Of a stretch of DNA of 64,000 nucleotides, positions 17,585-25,977 are shown piece after piece. The stretch is from NCBI GenBank assembly GCA_038134485.1, contig JAYPVG010000001.1:186001-250000 (forward strand), read 5' to 3'. The notes under the pieces were generated by a model. The model searched no databases, had not been told where the DNA came from, and worked only from the letters and a program-made list of their open reading frames with translations. Within the stretch, counting starts at the first letter, position 1; every line of letters starts with the position of its first letter. The stretch comes from NORP240 sp038134485 (lineage in GTDB: Bacteria > Pseudomonadota > Gammaproteobacteria > Pseudomonadales > Pseudohongiellaceae). A program made the translations under genes and the position numbers.

Positions 17585-18544
17585 GTGGCTACATCTGTTG
17601 ATACGCTATTACCCTACTTCGCAATTATCCTGACCTTTTTTACGGTCTTGTTTATTGCGCTGAGCATTTACGAGCTCGTTCAGGGGCGTAAGGATAGTCT
17701 GCGTAAACGTCTTGGAGATGTCCGAAAGCTCGGTGCTCCGGACTTCGGTAAAACCGGGTCATGGGAGCAAAATTTCAGGGTTCACTGGTTGAAGCCGGTA
17801 GGTGAGATAATAATCCCTGCAGAAGAGTGGCGAAAATCAGAGATAAGGAAGCGTCTCGTCTTGGCCGGTTATCGCGGTCATTCTACCCTCTATTTATTTT
17901 TGGGGATCAAGTTAGTGGCCGCGGTAGCTGGCCTGGTCCTTGCATTTCTGGGTTTTACATTCACGGGAAACTTTTATCTGCTTGGTTCTTTCCCTGGTAT
18001 CGTCGCGCTAATTTGGGTTCTCGCCATATCCTTCTATCTCCCGGACTTTTTTTTGCGCTTCAGAGCGAACACAAGACGTGTGGAATTTCAGGACGGTTTT
18101 CCTGATGCGCTGGATATATTAGTTGTCTGTATTGAAGCGGGGCTGGGGCTGGATGCTGCGATTCAGAGAGTCAATGGGGAATTAAGAAAGGTGTATCCGA
18201 ATTTGGCATCTGAGCTGACTGTGGTTTCTTATGAAATCAGGGCGGGTGGGGCTCGTCGAGACGCTCTCAAGAGTTTCGCCGACAGAGTCGATATCCCCCA
18301 AGCAAACAGCTTTGTTACGGTAATCCTGCAGGCAGAACAATTTGGATCCAGCATATCTTCTGCGCTTAAAACTTTCGCAGAAGAAATGCGCCGAGAAAGA
18401 ATTACGTTGGTGCGAGAGAAGGCGGCCAAGTTGCCGGTTAAACTGGTTCTTCCAGTTGCTGTTTTTATCTTGCCCGCCGTATTTATTGTCGTACTTGGGC
18501 CCGCGTTAATGGAGCTAATGACCCTTTTCACCGAGGTTTTCTAG
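17585..18544 (+). CDS. tadC: Tad pilus inner-membrane platform protein TadC
   Basis: 319 residues with GTG start 11 bases after tadB. It has an N-terminal membrane helix, central helices (about residues 100-155), a T2SSF domain with FPDALDILVVCIEAGLGLDAAI (about 177-198) and QAEQFGSSISSALKTFAEEMRRER, and a C-terminal hydrophobic helix. It is the usual partner of TadB, with which it shares the T2SSF fold. Confidence 0.92.
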   Translation: MATSVDTLLPYFAIILTFFTVLFIALSIYELVQGRKDSLRKRLGDVRKLGAPDFGKTGSWEQNFRVHWLKPVGEIIIPAEEWRKSEIRKRLVLAGYRGHSTLYLFLGIKLVAAVAGLVLAFLGFTFTGNFYLLGSFPGIVALIWVLAISFYLPDFFLRFRANTRRVEFQDGFPDALDILVVCIEAGLGLDAAIQRVNGELRKVYPNLASELTVVSYEIRAGGARRDALKSFADRVDIPQANSFVTVILQAEQFGSSISSALKTFAEEMRRERITLVREKAAKLPVKLVLPVAVFILPAVFIVVLGPALMELMTLFTEVF

Positions 18545-18563
18545 GGTAAAGAGTGACTCAAAA

Positions 18564-20468
18564 ATGATGATGGAACTGGTTGGTATTGCCCGGCGATTGA
18601 AAATTCCATGGCTAGCGGTCTGTATTTCTATGGTCGTTACATCATGCGGCAGTGTATCGGTCAATGATCGATCCGTTCAGGAGTCGACGTCGAGCCTGTC
18701 CAATGAGAGCGCAAGTTCTAATCTCGCGTTAGCGCGGGAAGAATTTGGGCGTGGCAATTATGGCAACGCTATCGAACTTCTGGAAAAGGAACTCAGTCAA
18801 AGACCCACATCAATATCCGCTCTCAATGGATTGGGGGCTTGCTACGATCAGCTGGGTCGTTACGATATCGCACAGCGTTATTATTTTCGTGCTCTCGATC
18901 TAGCTCCGGAATCTTCGCAGACTTTGAGTAATCTCGGGTATTCGTATACTCGGCAAGGCAGGCATAGTGATGCAGTTGCTGTACTGGAACTGGCGTTACA
19001 GAAAGATGGAGGAAACCAAGTCGCGGCGAATAATCTGTCCATCGCTCGGTCCCGGCTGGGTATCGACGGGGAAAACGAGGCTACATTACCCGTTTCGTCA
19101 ACCAATAACGCAGACCCGGCCGCATTGCCTGACACTTCGGTTAATCTTGCCGCGCTGCTTGGAGAAGAGGAGGCCGAAAGTATTATACTGACTTCGGATG
19201 GCGCGGCAAACGAAGAGGTAACTGTCAATTCTGTTATAACCTACAATCAGGAGACGCCAGTATTGCGGTTCGAGTCGCCCGCTGATACCGATTCTACCGC
19301 ATCCGTGGAGATTCCAGATCCCGCAATTATTGATGACTCTCCCGAGACAGCCAGCAACAACCAGCAATCCGATTCCGATACCGAACAGGATGTAAATCCG
19401 CCGATCGAGGATGCCCGCGATATGGAGATGCTGGCAGAGCTTCTTCGCAGCGTAATTACGTTTAGAAATTCGCAGGTTGGTAATTCAGAGTCCGGCGAAC
19501 AAAACGACGACCCTGCGAGTGCCGACGCGTCAGTAACATTGGCGAATACCGATACCTCTCAAAGCAGTCGCGATTCAACGGCCGATGCCCAGAGGGTTCT
19601 ATCGCCCGCGATCGATAGAGACTCTGCGTCGCTGGTAGTTCTAAACGAAAGAATGGCAGTTGCAGGGCCTGGTTCGGCGTCTGTTAATGAGAATGTGCTC
19701 AGTCCAGTCCCCAGAGAGTCTACCAGGCTGGAGCCGGAAACTCTTTTGACAATAGATGATGAACCGCCTGCAGATCCTTTCGGTTCCAGCGATGAATTCC
19801 CTAACATATCGTCACTGTCCGAACCCCTTAATCTTGTTGTGAAAAACGCCAACGGCGTTCGTGGAATCGCAAATGCGACTTCGAACTGGATACGGTCTGA
19901 AAACGTGAATATCAATCGTATAACCGATGCCGATAATTTTGACTATCCGCGGACAATTGTTGAGTATAGACCTGAGTTACAGATTTACGCGGAAGAAATT
20001 GCAGCGCGCTTTAACGCTTTGAGTATCTCCTGCGAGTTAGTGCCAACGAATGAATTGGCTAACGGAGAAGATGTTCAGGTTTTTTTGGGGCATGATTTTG
20101 CGAGACAGGTTAGCGTTCGAGATGGAGATCTTGAAGTAGCCGAAATTCCGAGTTATGGCTATGTATTTTCAGCTCTTAAGATCGAAGTGTTGAACGGGAA
20201 CGGAATTGAAGGGATGGCTAGAAGGACAGCAGGTGTTCTTGAAAGTCTCGGAAGCAAAGTCGTGAGGATAACAGACGCTGCCAGCTTCGATTTCGAGCAA
20301 TCAGTAATTTATTATCGGACCGGCAATCGCGTTGCGGTGGAAGGGCTTATCGACCTGCTCCCAATAGCAAATGTCCAGTTGGTCGAGTCGGATGAACTCC
20401 ATCCGTCCGTAGACGCAAGTCTGATCCTCGGAAACGATGATCTTCCTTACCGCTTATTGACAAATTAA
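18564..20468 (+). CDS. TPR lipoprotein with two C-terminal LytR_C-like modules (TadD-type)
   Basis: 634 residues. The lipobox is VTSC (Cys28). Tetratricopeptide repeats span about residues 50-160 (for example ISALNGLGACYDQLGRYDIAQRYYFRALDLAP). An acidic Ser/Asp/Asn-rich disordered linker runs from about 165 to 415. Two similar globular modules follow, at about 420-510 and 532-625; each starts with a strand and an N-G-N/V-G-motif (VKNANGVRG and VLNGNGIEGMARR) and contains I.YY/Y.P and D.FD elements, the LytR_C pattern. TadD is the TPR lipoprotein of Tad systems; the LytR_C part suggests contact with peptidoglycan or envelope polymer. It follows tadC after 19 bases. Confidence 0.85.
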   Translation: MMMELVGIARRLKIPWLAVCISMVVTSCGSVSVNDRSVQESTSSLSNESASSNLALAREEFGRGNYGNAIELLEKELSQRPTSISALNGLGACYDQLGRYDIAQRYYFRALDLAPESSQTLSNLGYSYTRQGRHSDAVAVLELALQKDGGNQVAANNLSIARSRLGIDGENEATLPVSSTNNADPAALPDTSVNLAALLGEEEAESIILTSDGAANEEVTVNSVITYNQETPVLRFESPADTDSTASVEIPDPAIIDDSPETASNNQQSDSDTEQDVNPPIEDARDMEMLAELLRSVITFRNSQVGNSESGEQNDDPASADASVTLANTDTSQSSRDSTADAQRVLSPAIDRDSASLVVLNERMAVAGPGSASVNENVLSPVPRESTRLEPETLLTIDDEPPADPFGSSDEFPNISSLSEPLNLVVKNANGVRGIANATSNWIRSENVNINRITDADNFDYPRTIVEYRPELQIYAEEIAARFNALSISCELVPTNELANGEDVQVFLGHDFARQVSVRDGDLEVAEIPSYGYVFSALKIEVLNGNGIEGMARRTAGVLESLGSKVVRITDAASFDFEQSVIYYRTGNRVAVEGLIDLLPIANVQLVESDELHPSVDASLILGNDDLPYRLLTN

Positions 20469-20494
20469 CGCCTGATTGCTCATTTGAGGGCAGG

Positions 20495-21349
20495 ATGGAC
20501 TATCCAGTGCTTAGGCTAAAAACGACTCTTTTTATTCGCCATGTTCTTTACATTGGCTTGATTGCGGTATTTGTTGGGTGTGCCTCGGCTCCAACTGAAA
20601 TTGCAGCGATGCCCCCGGACGCCGCTCAGGTCGGCCGGGCGCTGGACGAAGGAAATTATAGAGGCGCAATTTTGTATCTTGAGCAGCCCGGTGTCAGCGC
20701 GCTTGCCGACCTGCCTCTGCTGATGTTGACAGCACGAGCCTACAAGGCTGCGTCTGACGATGTTAATCTTTATTCTGCCATCCAGAGAATTCTCGAAATT
20801 GATCCTTACAATGCCTTTGGTCTGGAGCAGATGGGCCTGATCAGTCTGTCGCGAGAAGACCTTGAGACAGCCGAAAAATTCTTGACTCTGGCCGTTTCAG
20901 TTGAGGCTGAGCGATGGATGAGCTGGAACGGATTGGGCATTATTGCGGACGCCGATGCCCGCCATGAACAGGCGCGAGAATATTTCAACAAGGCCCTGGA
21001 GATTATGCCAGGACACCCGAAGGTGCTGGCAAACCTGGGCTGGTCGCGATTACTTGATAACGATTATGAAGAGGCAGAATTATTGCTGCAACAGTCCGTA
21101 GAGGTAGCGCCTGAATCACGAACTACCCTGAGTAATCTCGCGCTCAGTATCGCGCTTCAGGGTCGCTACGAGGAGTCGATGTCTCTGTATGAACAGCTCT
21201 ATGATAAAGCTGTAGCAGCCAACAATGTGGGATATGCCGCGAGGATGCGTGAGGATCTGGAGGCGGCGGACAAGTACCTGGCAATGGCTATTGAGCTGGA
21301 TCCGGATTATTTCAAAAGAGCGGGTAATAATCTGATAAAGAGAGACTAG
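20495..21349 (+). CDS. tadD: TPR lipoprotein, second TadD-like protein
   Basis: 284 residues. The lipoprotein signal ends at VGC (about Cys30), followed by at least five TPR units from residue 45 to the end (ILEIDPYNAFGLEQMGLISLSREDLETAEKFL, ALEIMPGHPKVLANLGWSRLLDNDYEEAELLL and others). It is the last gene of the co-directional Tad block, 26 bases after the previous TPR gene. TadD lipoproteins are needed for pilus assembly and probably chaperone the secretin or RcpB-type partners. No gene continues the operon after it; the next is on the other strand. Confidence 0.85.
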   Translation: MDYPVLRLKTTLFIRHVLYIGLIAVFVGCASAPTEIAAMPPDAAQVGRALDEGNYRGAILYLEQPGVSALADLPLLMLTARAYKAASDDVNLYSAIQRILEIDPYNAFGLEQMGLISLSREDLETAEKFLTLAVSVEAERWMSWNGLGIIADADARHEQAREYFNKALEIMPGHPKVLANLGWSRLLDNDYEEAELLLQQSVEVAPESRTTLSNLALSIALQGRYEESMSLYEQLYDKAVAANNVGYAARMREDLEAADKYLAMAIELDPDYFKRAGNNLIKRD

Positions 21350-21451
21350 GTTCGTAACCCATTCACCTCACCAGGCATTAAGAACCATTAGCAGCTGCAA
21401 AGCTTTCCAAGGTCAATCAGACATTTTTCGCCATGATCGCACCGACTTCCC

Positions 21452-22447
21452 CTAGAAGGTGCGGGATAGTGAGCCCAGAAAATCGAGGAGTACCTCATTA
21501 GTTTCTACCGGGAGCTCCTGCTGAATCCAGTGACCTGCACCGGGAAATAAAACGACATCGCGCAAGTCAGCGGCGACCCGACGCATTCCGGCAGTCAGCC
21601 TTTCTGGATTGGCACTGGCGATAACCATGTCGCGCTCTCCGGCTATAAAAATGGTCGGTATTTCAATTGTGGCTCCGTCAAGCTGGGGAGTGATTTCCCA
21701 GTTGCGATGAAGGTTTCGGTAATAGTTTATGCCGCCGCGGAATCCAGCTTGTTGAACTTGTGATACGTAATAGTCGAAGACTTCCTGAGAAAGCCAGTCC
21801 GGCAGGCCCCGGGGAGCTCCCAGTCGCGGTATCCAGCCGCCAGCTGAACGCCGACGGTCAGTCACTTCCGGCGCTTCCCTTGGTGAATCCGGTGACAGGA
21901 AAAGTCGGCCAAGCAATCCTTCCGGATCAGCATCGTACTCTGCTTCCGCCACGCCGGGCTCCTGATGGTAAAGGATGTAGTAAAAGTTTTCGCCGAAGGA
22001 TTCTCGCCAAATATCGATAGGAGAGCGCGCTGGCCGTCCTGTGTAGGGAACGCTCATCGCAACCAGAGCCCTAAAACGGTCAGGATGCAACAGCACGCTA
22101 TTCCAGGCGACTATAGATCCCCAGTCGTGACCGATTATGATCGCCTGCTCCTCGCCGTAGGCGTCGATTAACCCGGTCATATCCCGTGCCAGGTGTTCAA
22201 TATCGTAATCTTCCACAGCAAGCGGCGCATCGGTCTGCCCGTAGCCACGCATATCCGGGGCGACTACTCTGTAGCCCGCAGCCGCTATCACGGGAATTTG
22301 ATGGCGCCAGGAATACCATGATTCCGGCCAGCCGTGGGCAAGTATCACCAGAGGACCAGTGTCACCCATCTCGGCTACCCGCATGCGTATACCGTTGGTC
22401 TCGATAAAATTAAAACGGATTCCTTCGAGTGTGCCAGGATAATTCAT
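21452..22447 (-). CDS. Epoxide hydrolase, alpha/beta-hydrolase fold
   Basis: 331 residues, full length and without a signal peptide, so cytoplasmic. The oxyanion motif HGWPESWYSW precedes the nucleophile motif GHDWGS, where Asp rather than Ser is the nucleophile, as in soluble epoxide hydrolases. A cap-domain Tyr lies in FYYILYHQEPGVAE, and GAGHWIQQE holds the catalytic His. It would open epoxides to diols; substrate is unknown. It diverges from the phosphodiesterase gene. Confidence 0.92.
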   Translation of the reverse strand: MNYPGTLEGIRFNFIETNGIRMRVAEMGDTGPLVILAHGWPESWYSWRHQIPVIAAAGYRVVAPDMRGYGQTDAPLAVEDYDIEHLARDMTGLIDAYGEEQAIIIGHDWGSIVAWNSVLLHPDRFRALVAMSVPYTGRPARSPIDIWRESFGENFYYILYHQEPGVAEAEYDADPEGLLGRLFLSPDSPREAPEVTDRRRSAGGWIPRLGAPRGLPDWLSQEVFDYYVSQVQQAGFRGGINYYRNLHRNWEITPQLDGATIEIPTIFIAGERDMVIASANPERLTAGMRRVAADLRDVVLFPGAGHWIQQELPVETNEVLLDFLGSLSRTF

Positions 22448-22542
22448 GGTTATACCTCCCCGAGAATAGGGGTCGCCGATAGACTTTACCGTACGTTCTC
22501 GAAATAATTGTCATCTTGCCACGTCTACCGTCCGTTTCAAAC

Positions 22543-23106
22543 ATGAATTCCGAGCAGCGTAAAAGGCTATTTATTGGCATCGGCTATAAGCCTGGCAGGG
22601 TTGTGAGGCAGATACTGTATGAATTGCGTGATATGGAAAAAAAGCGGCTACCCGGACTACGTCCGATCGCCGAAGAAAACTTGCATGTAACACTCAAGTT
22701 TCTGGGAATGGTTCCCGAACCCGAAATCGCAATGCTATGTCAGATCATGCCGCAAGTGGCTCGCCGCCATGCCCCGATGAAGCTCAAGCTTTGCGGATGT
22801 GGACGTTTCGATAAGTCCCTCTGGCTGGGCATCGCAGACCATGATCAGCTGCGGTTGTTGGTGAAGGACCTGGATCAGGCCCTCACCATCATCGGAATGG
22901 AAAGTGAGAAAAAACCGTTTGTTCCTCACATGACGATAGCCCGCCTGCGAGCGAATGCGTCTTCAAATCTGCCGGGCCTGCTGGCAGACTGCGGTGATCG
23001 GGAATGGGATGTTATCGAGGTAGAAAATCTGCATCTGTTTGAATCCGAAACCTTGCCGGAAGGCGCCAGATACACAAAGGTTTTTTCCGCTACTCTCGAC
23101 TCGTGA
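22543..23106 (+). CDS. thpR: RNA 2',3'-cyclic phosphodiesterase (LigT/ThpR family)
   Basis: 187 residues from ATG 22543 (TTG 22516 is an alternative with no better ribosome site). The two HxTx catalytic motifs of the 2H phosphoesterase fold are visible: HVTLKFLG and, about 80 residues later, HMTIARL. The family opens 2',3'-cyclic phosphates on RNA ends and was first noticed for 2'-5' RNA ligation. Length is typical. It is followed by a 12-bp perfect inverted repeat before the acyl-CoA dehydrogenase gene. Confidence 0.92.
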   Translation: MNSEQRKRLFIGIGYKPGRVVRQILYELRDMEKKRLPGLRPIAEENLHVTLKFLGMVPEPEIAMLCQIMPQVARRHAPMKLKLCGCGRFDKSLWLGIADHDQLRLLVKDLDQALTIIGMESEKKPFVPHMTIARLRANASSNLPGLLADCGDREWDVIEVENLHLFESETLPEGARYTKVFSATLDS

Positions 23107-23108
23107 CC

Positions 23109-23168
23109 GGACGATGACTGGCAGGTAGAATGCCATTCTGGCGATCGTCCATGTCACCAGAATGGCAT
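23109..23168 (+). promoter_or_regulatory. Competing inverted repeats ahead of the acyl-CoA dehydrogenase gene
   Basis: ATGCCATTCTGG (23130-23141) and CCAGAATGGCAT (23157-23168) are perfect 12-bp arms around a 15-base loop. Inside the loop, ATCGTCC (23144-23150) can instead pair with GGACGAT (23109-23115) upstream of the hairpin, so the two structures are mutually exclusive. No T-run follows. It could be a terminator of thpR, an operator, or a folding switch in the leader of the gene at 23206. Confidence 0.5.
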
Positions 23169-23205
23169 ATCGATCTAAATTTCAACGTATAATGGTCTAT
23201 CGCTC

Positions 23206-24354
23206 ATGGATGAAATCCAGGAAATTCGCAACAGCCTGATACGCCTGTGCGAGCGCTTTCCCAATGAATACTGGCGCGAGCTCGACAAAAACACCGGCTA
23301 TCCGGACGAGTTCATCAAGGTGTTGACGGAGGAAGGATTCCTTTCGGTGTTGATTCCGGAGCAGTACGGCGGCGCCGGTATGGGGGTTGCGGTCGCCGGC
23401 GTTATTCTTGAGGAAATCTCACGTTCCGGCGGCCACCCCGGCGCTTTTCATGCCCAGATGTATACCATGGGAACATTGTTGCGCCATGGCTCGGAACAAC
23501 AAAAACAGAAATATCTGCCCGAGATTGCGAGCGGTCGACTGCGCCTGCAGGCATTTGGTGTGACAGAACCTACTGCGGGCACGGATACTACCTCGATCAC
23601 TACTTTTGCCGAGCGTGACGGTGACCACTACCGGGTAAACGGGCAGAAAATATGGATCAGCCGAGCCGCTCATTCTGACTTGTTACTCTTGCTGGCCCGC
23701 ACTCGACCCCAGCAGGAAGTCGCCCGCAAAACCGAGGGGCTAAGTGTATTCCTGGTGGACATGCGAGAGGTACTCAACAACGGCCTGACTGTCAGACCCA
23801 TAGAAACGATGATGAACCACCACACCACCGAGCTATTTTTCGATGACATGAAAATACCGGTGGATACGCTGGTCGGTGAAGAGCATCAGGGATTTCGTTA
23901 CATTCTGGACGGAATGAATGCTGAGCGAATTCTCATTGCCTACGAATGCATCGGTGACTGCAAATTCTTCATCGAGCGGTCCAGCGATTATGCCAGCAGC
24001 CGGGAAGTATTCGGTCGTCCCATAGGGAGAAATCAGGGTGTCCAGTTTCCTATTGCCCGGGCTTACGCGGATATGCGCGCGGCGGAATTGATGACTCAAA
24101 AAGCTGCCGAGCTGTTCGACAGCGGCCAATCCTGCGGTGCCGAGGCCAACATGGCAAAACTGCTAGCTTCAGAAGCGTCCTGGCAGGCCGGTGATGTGTG
24201 TGTCCAGACCCATGGTGGCTATGGATTTGCCAGGGAATTTGATATCGAACGAAAATTACGAGAAACGCGGCTTTATCAGGTGGCGCCCATCTCCACCAAC
24301 CTGATCCTGTCCTATATCAGCGAGCACGTGCTGGGGATGCCCAGGTCGTACTAG
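23206..24354 (+). CDS. Acyl-CoA dehydrogenase (IVD/LCAD-type catalytic Glu)
   Basis: 382 residues, FAD flavoenzyme oxidising the alpha-beta bond of an acyl-CoA. The N-terminal domain has PEQYGGAG, the middle domain FGVTEPTAGTDTTS and GQKIWISRA, and the C-terminal domain FGRPIGRNQGVQFP and QTHGGYGFAREF. The medium-chain enzyme's catalytic Glu (YEGT context) is missing; its place reads YQVAPIS. A Glu in MNAERIL sits where isovaleryl- and long-chain enzymes carry theirs. This hints at a branched or unusual substrate. The gene at 26896 is a paralog with the same pattern. Confidence 0.9.
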   Translation: MDEIQEIRNSLIRLCERFPNEYWRELDKNTGYPDEFIKVLTEEGFLSVLIPEQYGGAGMGVAVAGVILEEISRSGGHPGAFHAQMYTMGTLLRHGSEQQKQKYLPEIASGRLRLQAFGVTEPTAGTDTTSITTFAERDGDHYRVNGQKIWISRAAHSDLLLLLARTRPQQEVARKTEGLSVFLVDMREVLNNGLTVRPIETMMNHHTTELFFDDMKIPVDTLVGEEHQGFRYILDGMNAERILIAYECIGDCKFFIERSSDYASSREVFGRPIGRNQGVQFPIARAYADMRAAELMTQKAAELFDSGQSCGAEANMAKLLASEASWQAGDVCVQTHGGYGFAREFDIERKLRETRLYQVAPISTNLILSYISEHVLGMPRSY

Positions 24355-24371
24355 CCAGCCGCTCTGGCTGG
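24355..24371. terminator. GC-rich stem-loop between convergent genes
   Basis: CCAGCC (24355-24360) and GGCTGG (24366-24371) form a 6-bp stem with a 5-base loop at the end of the acyl-CoA dehydrogenase gene, before the convergent hydratase gene. It lacks a clear T-run on either strand, so a terminator role is tentative. Confidence 0.35.
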
Positions 24372-24456
24372 TGCTGAGGGGATGGGATAAATTGCGGTTT
24401 CGAGCGGCAGCAACTGGTGCGTCCTTCATACCGGTGAGATTTGACAGCTGATCCAA

Positions 24457-25317
24457 TTACTGAAATTGAGCCGTTGCTTTCATGCACAGGGTACCCTCAT
24501 GGTTGGTTATCCAAAGCTCAGATGTTCCAGCACCAGTCAGCTTGCCGCATGCGTTGAACGGCTGCCCGTCAAAAACCGGATTCAGCGCACGAAATTCGAA
24601 CTTTTCCAGTTGGGTACCGGGTTTGCTTTCCTGAAAAAGTTCCACGAGAAGTGTTGCTAGCAGGGGACCATGAACGATCAGACCGGGATAGCCTTCCCTA
24701 GCAGTCACATATTCGCGGTCATAGTGGATGCGATGACCATTAAAGGTGAGTGCTGAATAGCGGAACAGCGAAACCGGGTCGGCACAGTGCTGTTTTCTGA
24801 AATCGAAGTCTATTGCCGCGGTGACCCCTGTTTGTTGAGCGGGCGGGGTGGATGCTGCTGAAGGTTGTTCCCGGTAAACGATGTCGTGCTCCTCATAGAT
24901 AGCTGTCCCCGCGGGCGAAGAAATTTCATGGGCTACGCAGACAAAAGCAAGCTGTCCGCTGCGACCTGCTTTGAACTCGACGCTTTTTATTTCCGAACGC
25001 CTGGTGATTTCCTCACCGGCTCGCAGAGGGCGATGAAACTCCAGTCGCCCACCTGCCCACATCCGGCGTGGCAGCGGAATCGGCGGCAGAAAGCCACCCC
25101 GACGAGGATGGCCGTCTGCCGCAAGTTCGGACTGTCTGGCACTGGGAAGAAAGTAAAGCCAATGCCACAGTGGCGGCAAGGTCATGCCTTCAGCGATATT
25201 ACTGGTACTGCCATCCAGCAGGGCTGTCATACCTTTCAATGGTGCAAGCTGAATGACATCTCGCTCCACCTGACTCTTTCCGACCCATTGTTTCAATTCA
25301 TCCTGATTAAATGTCAC
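24457..25317 (-). CDS. FAS1-like/MaoC-type acyl-CoA hydratase (mesaconyl-C4-CoA hydratase-like)
   Basis: 286 residues from GTG 25317, which has GGGAG seven bases upstream; a longer frame to 25425 adds an unlikely N-terminus. It is a double hot-dog protein: the N-terminal half is the FAS1-like dehydratase type (PPLWHWLYFLP, RRMWAGGRLEFHRPL), and the C-terminal half has FRYSALTFNGHRIHYD with the hydratase His and VHGPLLATLL. This is the family of human HTD2, of mesaconyl-C4-CoA hydratase of the 3-hydroxypropionate cycle, and of itaconyl-CoA hydratase. It is divergent from, and next to, a second hydratase and a CitE-like lyase, which supports C5-dicarboxyl-CoA chemistry. Confidence 0.85.
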   Translation of the reverse strand: MTFNQDELKQWVGKSQVERDVIQLAPLKGMTALLDGSTSNIAEGMTLPPLWHWLYFLPSARQSELAADGHPRRGGFLPPIPLPRRMWAGGRLEFHRPLRAGEEITRRSEIKSVEFKAGRSGQLAFVCVAHEISSPAGTAIYEEHDIVYREQPSAASTPPAQQTGVTAAIDFDFRKQHCADPVSLFRYSALTFNGHRIHYDREYVTAREGYPGLIVHGPLLATLLVELFQESKPGTQLEKFEFRALNPVFDGQPFNACGKLTGAGTSELWITNHEGTLCMKATAQFQ

Positions 25318-25518
25318 CGATAAACTCCCGACATTCGGCTTGATTGGCCTGGTGCATGTTCCAATGATGCAGTGGTGCTGCAATGAGATGGAAATTATCC
25401 ATTGGATGCGTGGGAAGCTTACCACTAAAATTATTATTGATTCACCGCCAATGCAGCGTCATTGAGCGGCTGCTATGATAGCCTCAAAATAGATACCCAA
25501 AATCTACGGAGCGTTCCT

Positions 25519-25977
25519 GTGACAGGACTGTATTTTGAAGAGCTTGAGGTCGGAAGAGAGTTTAACCACGAGATCCGGCGAACAGTAACGGAGGCTGATA
25601 ACCTGCTGTTCACCACTATGACTCATAATCCCCAACCTCTGCACCTTGATGCCGAGTTTGCCCGTCAATCACACTATGGCCAAATACTGGTGAACAGTTA
25701 TTTTACCCTCGCGCTTGCAGTGGGTATTTCGGTGGGCGAGACAACAGTCGGCACGACCATCGGTAACCTGGGGATGGAGCGAGTCGAGTTCCCCAACCCG
25801 GTCTTCATCGGCGACACGCTTCGGGTCCGGACTCGTATCACTGACAGGCGTGAATCTAAATCGAAGCCTGATCGTGGTATTGTCTGGTTTGAGCACGTGG
25901 CCCTTAATCAGCGTGACGAGATTGTCTGCGAATGCACTCGGAAAGGCATGATGCTGAAAAAACCGGTAGTAGAATGA
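25519..25977 (+). CDS. MaoC-family (R)-enoyl-CoA hydratase-like protein
   Basis: 152 residues from GTG 25519, with CGGAG seven bases upstream. It has a single hot-dog fold with the hydratase segment TMTHNPQPLHLDAEFA, containing the usual Asn-Pro and His, and a GQILVNSYFTLALAVGIS helix. The closest named relatives I can suggest are mesaconyl-CoA hydratases (Mch-like MaoC proteins). Its stop overlaps the start of the CitE-like lyase, so the two products probably act in sequence: hydration of an unsaturated dicarboxyl-CoA followed by C-C cleavage. Confidence 0.87.
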   Translation: MTGLYFEELEVGREFNHEIRRTVTEADNLLFTTMTHNPQPLHLDAEFARQSHYGQILVNSYFTLALAVGISVGETTVGTTIGNLGMERVEFPNPVFIGDTLRVRTRITDRRESKSKPDRGIVWFEHVALNQRDEIVCECTRKGMMLKKPVVE

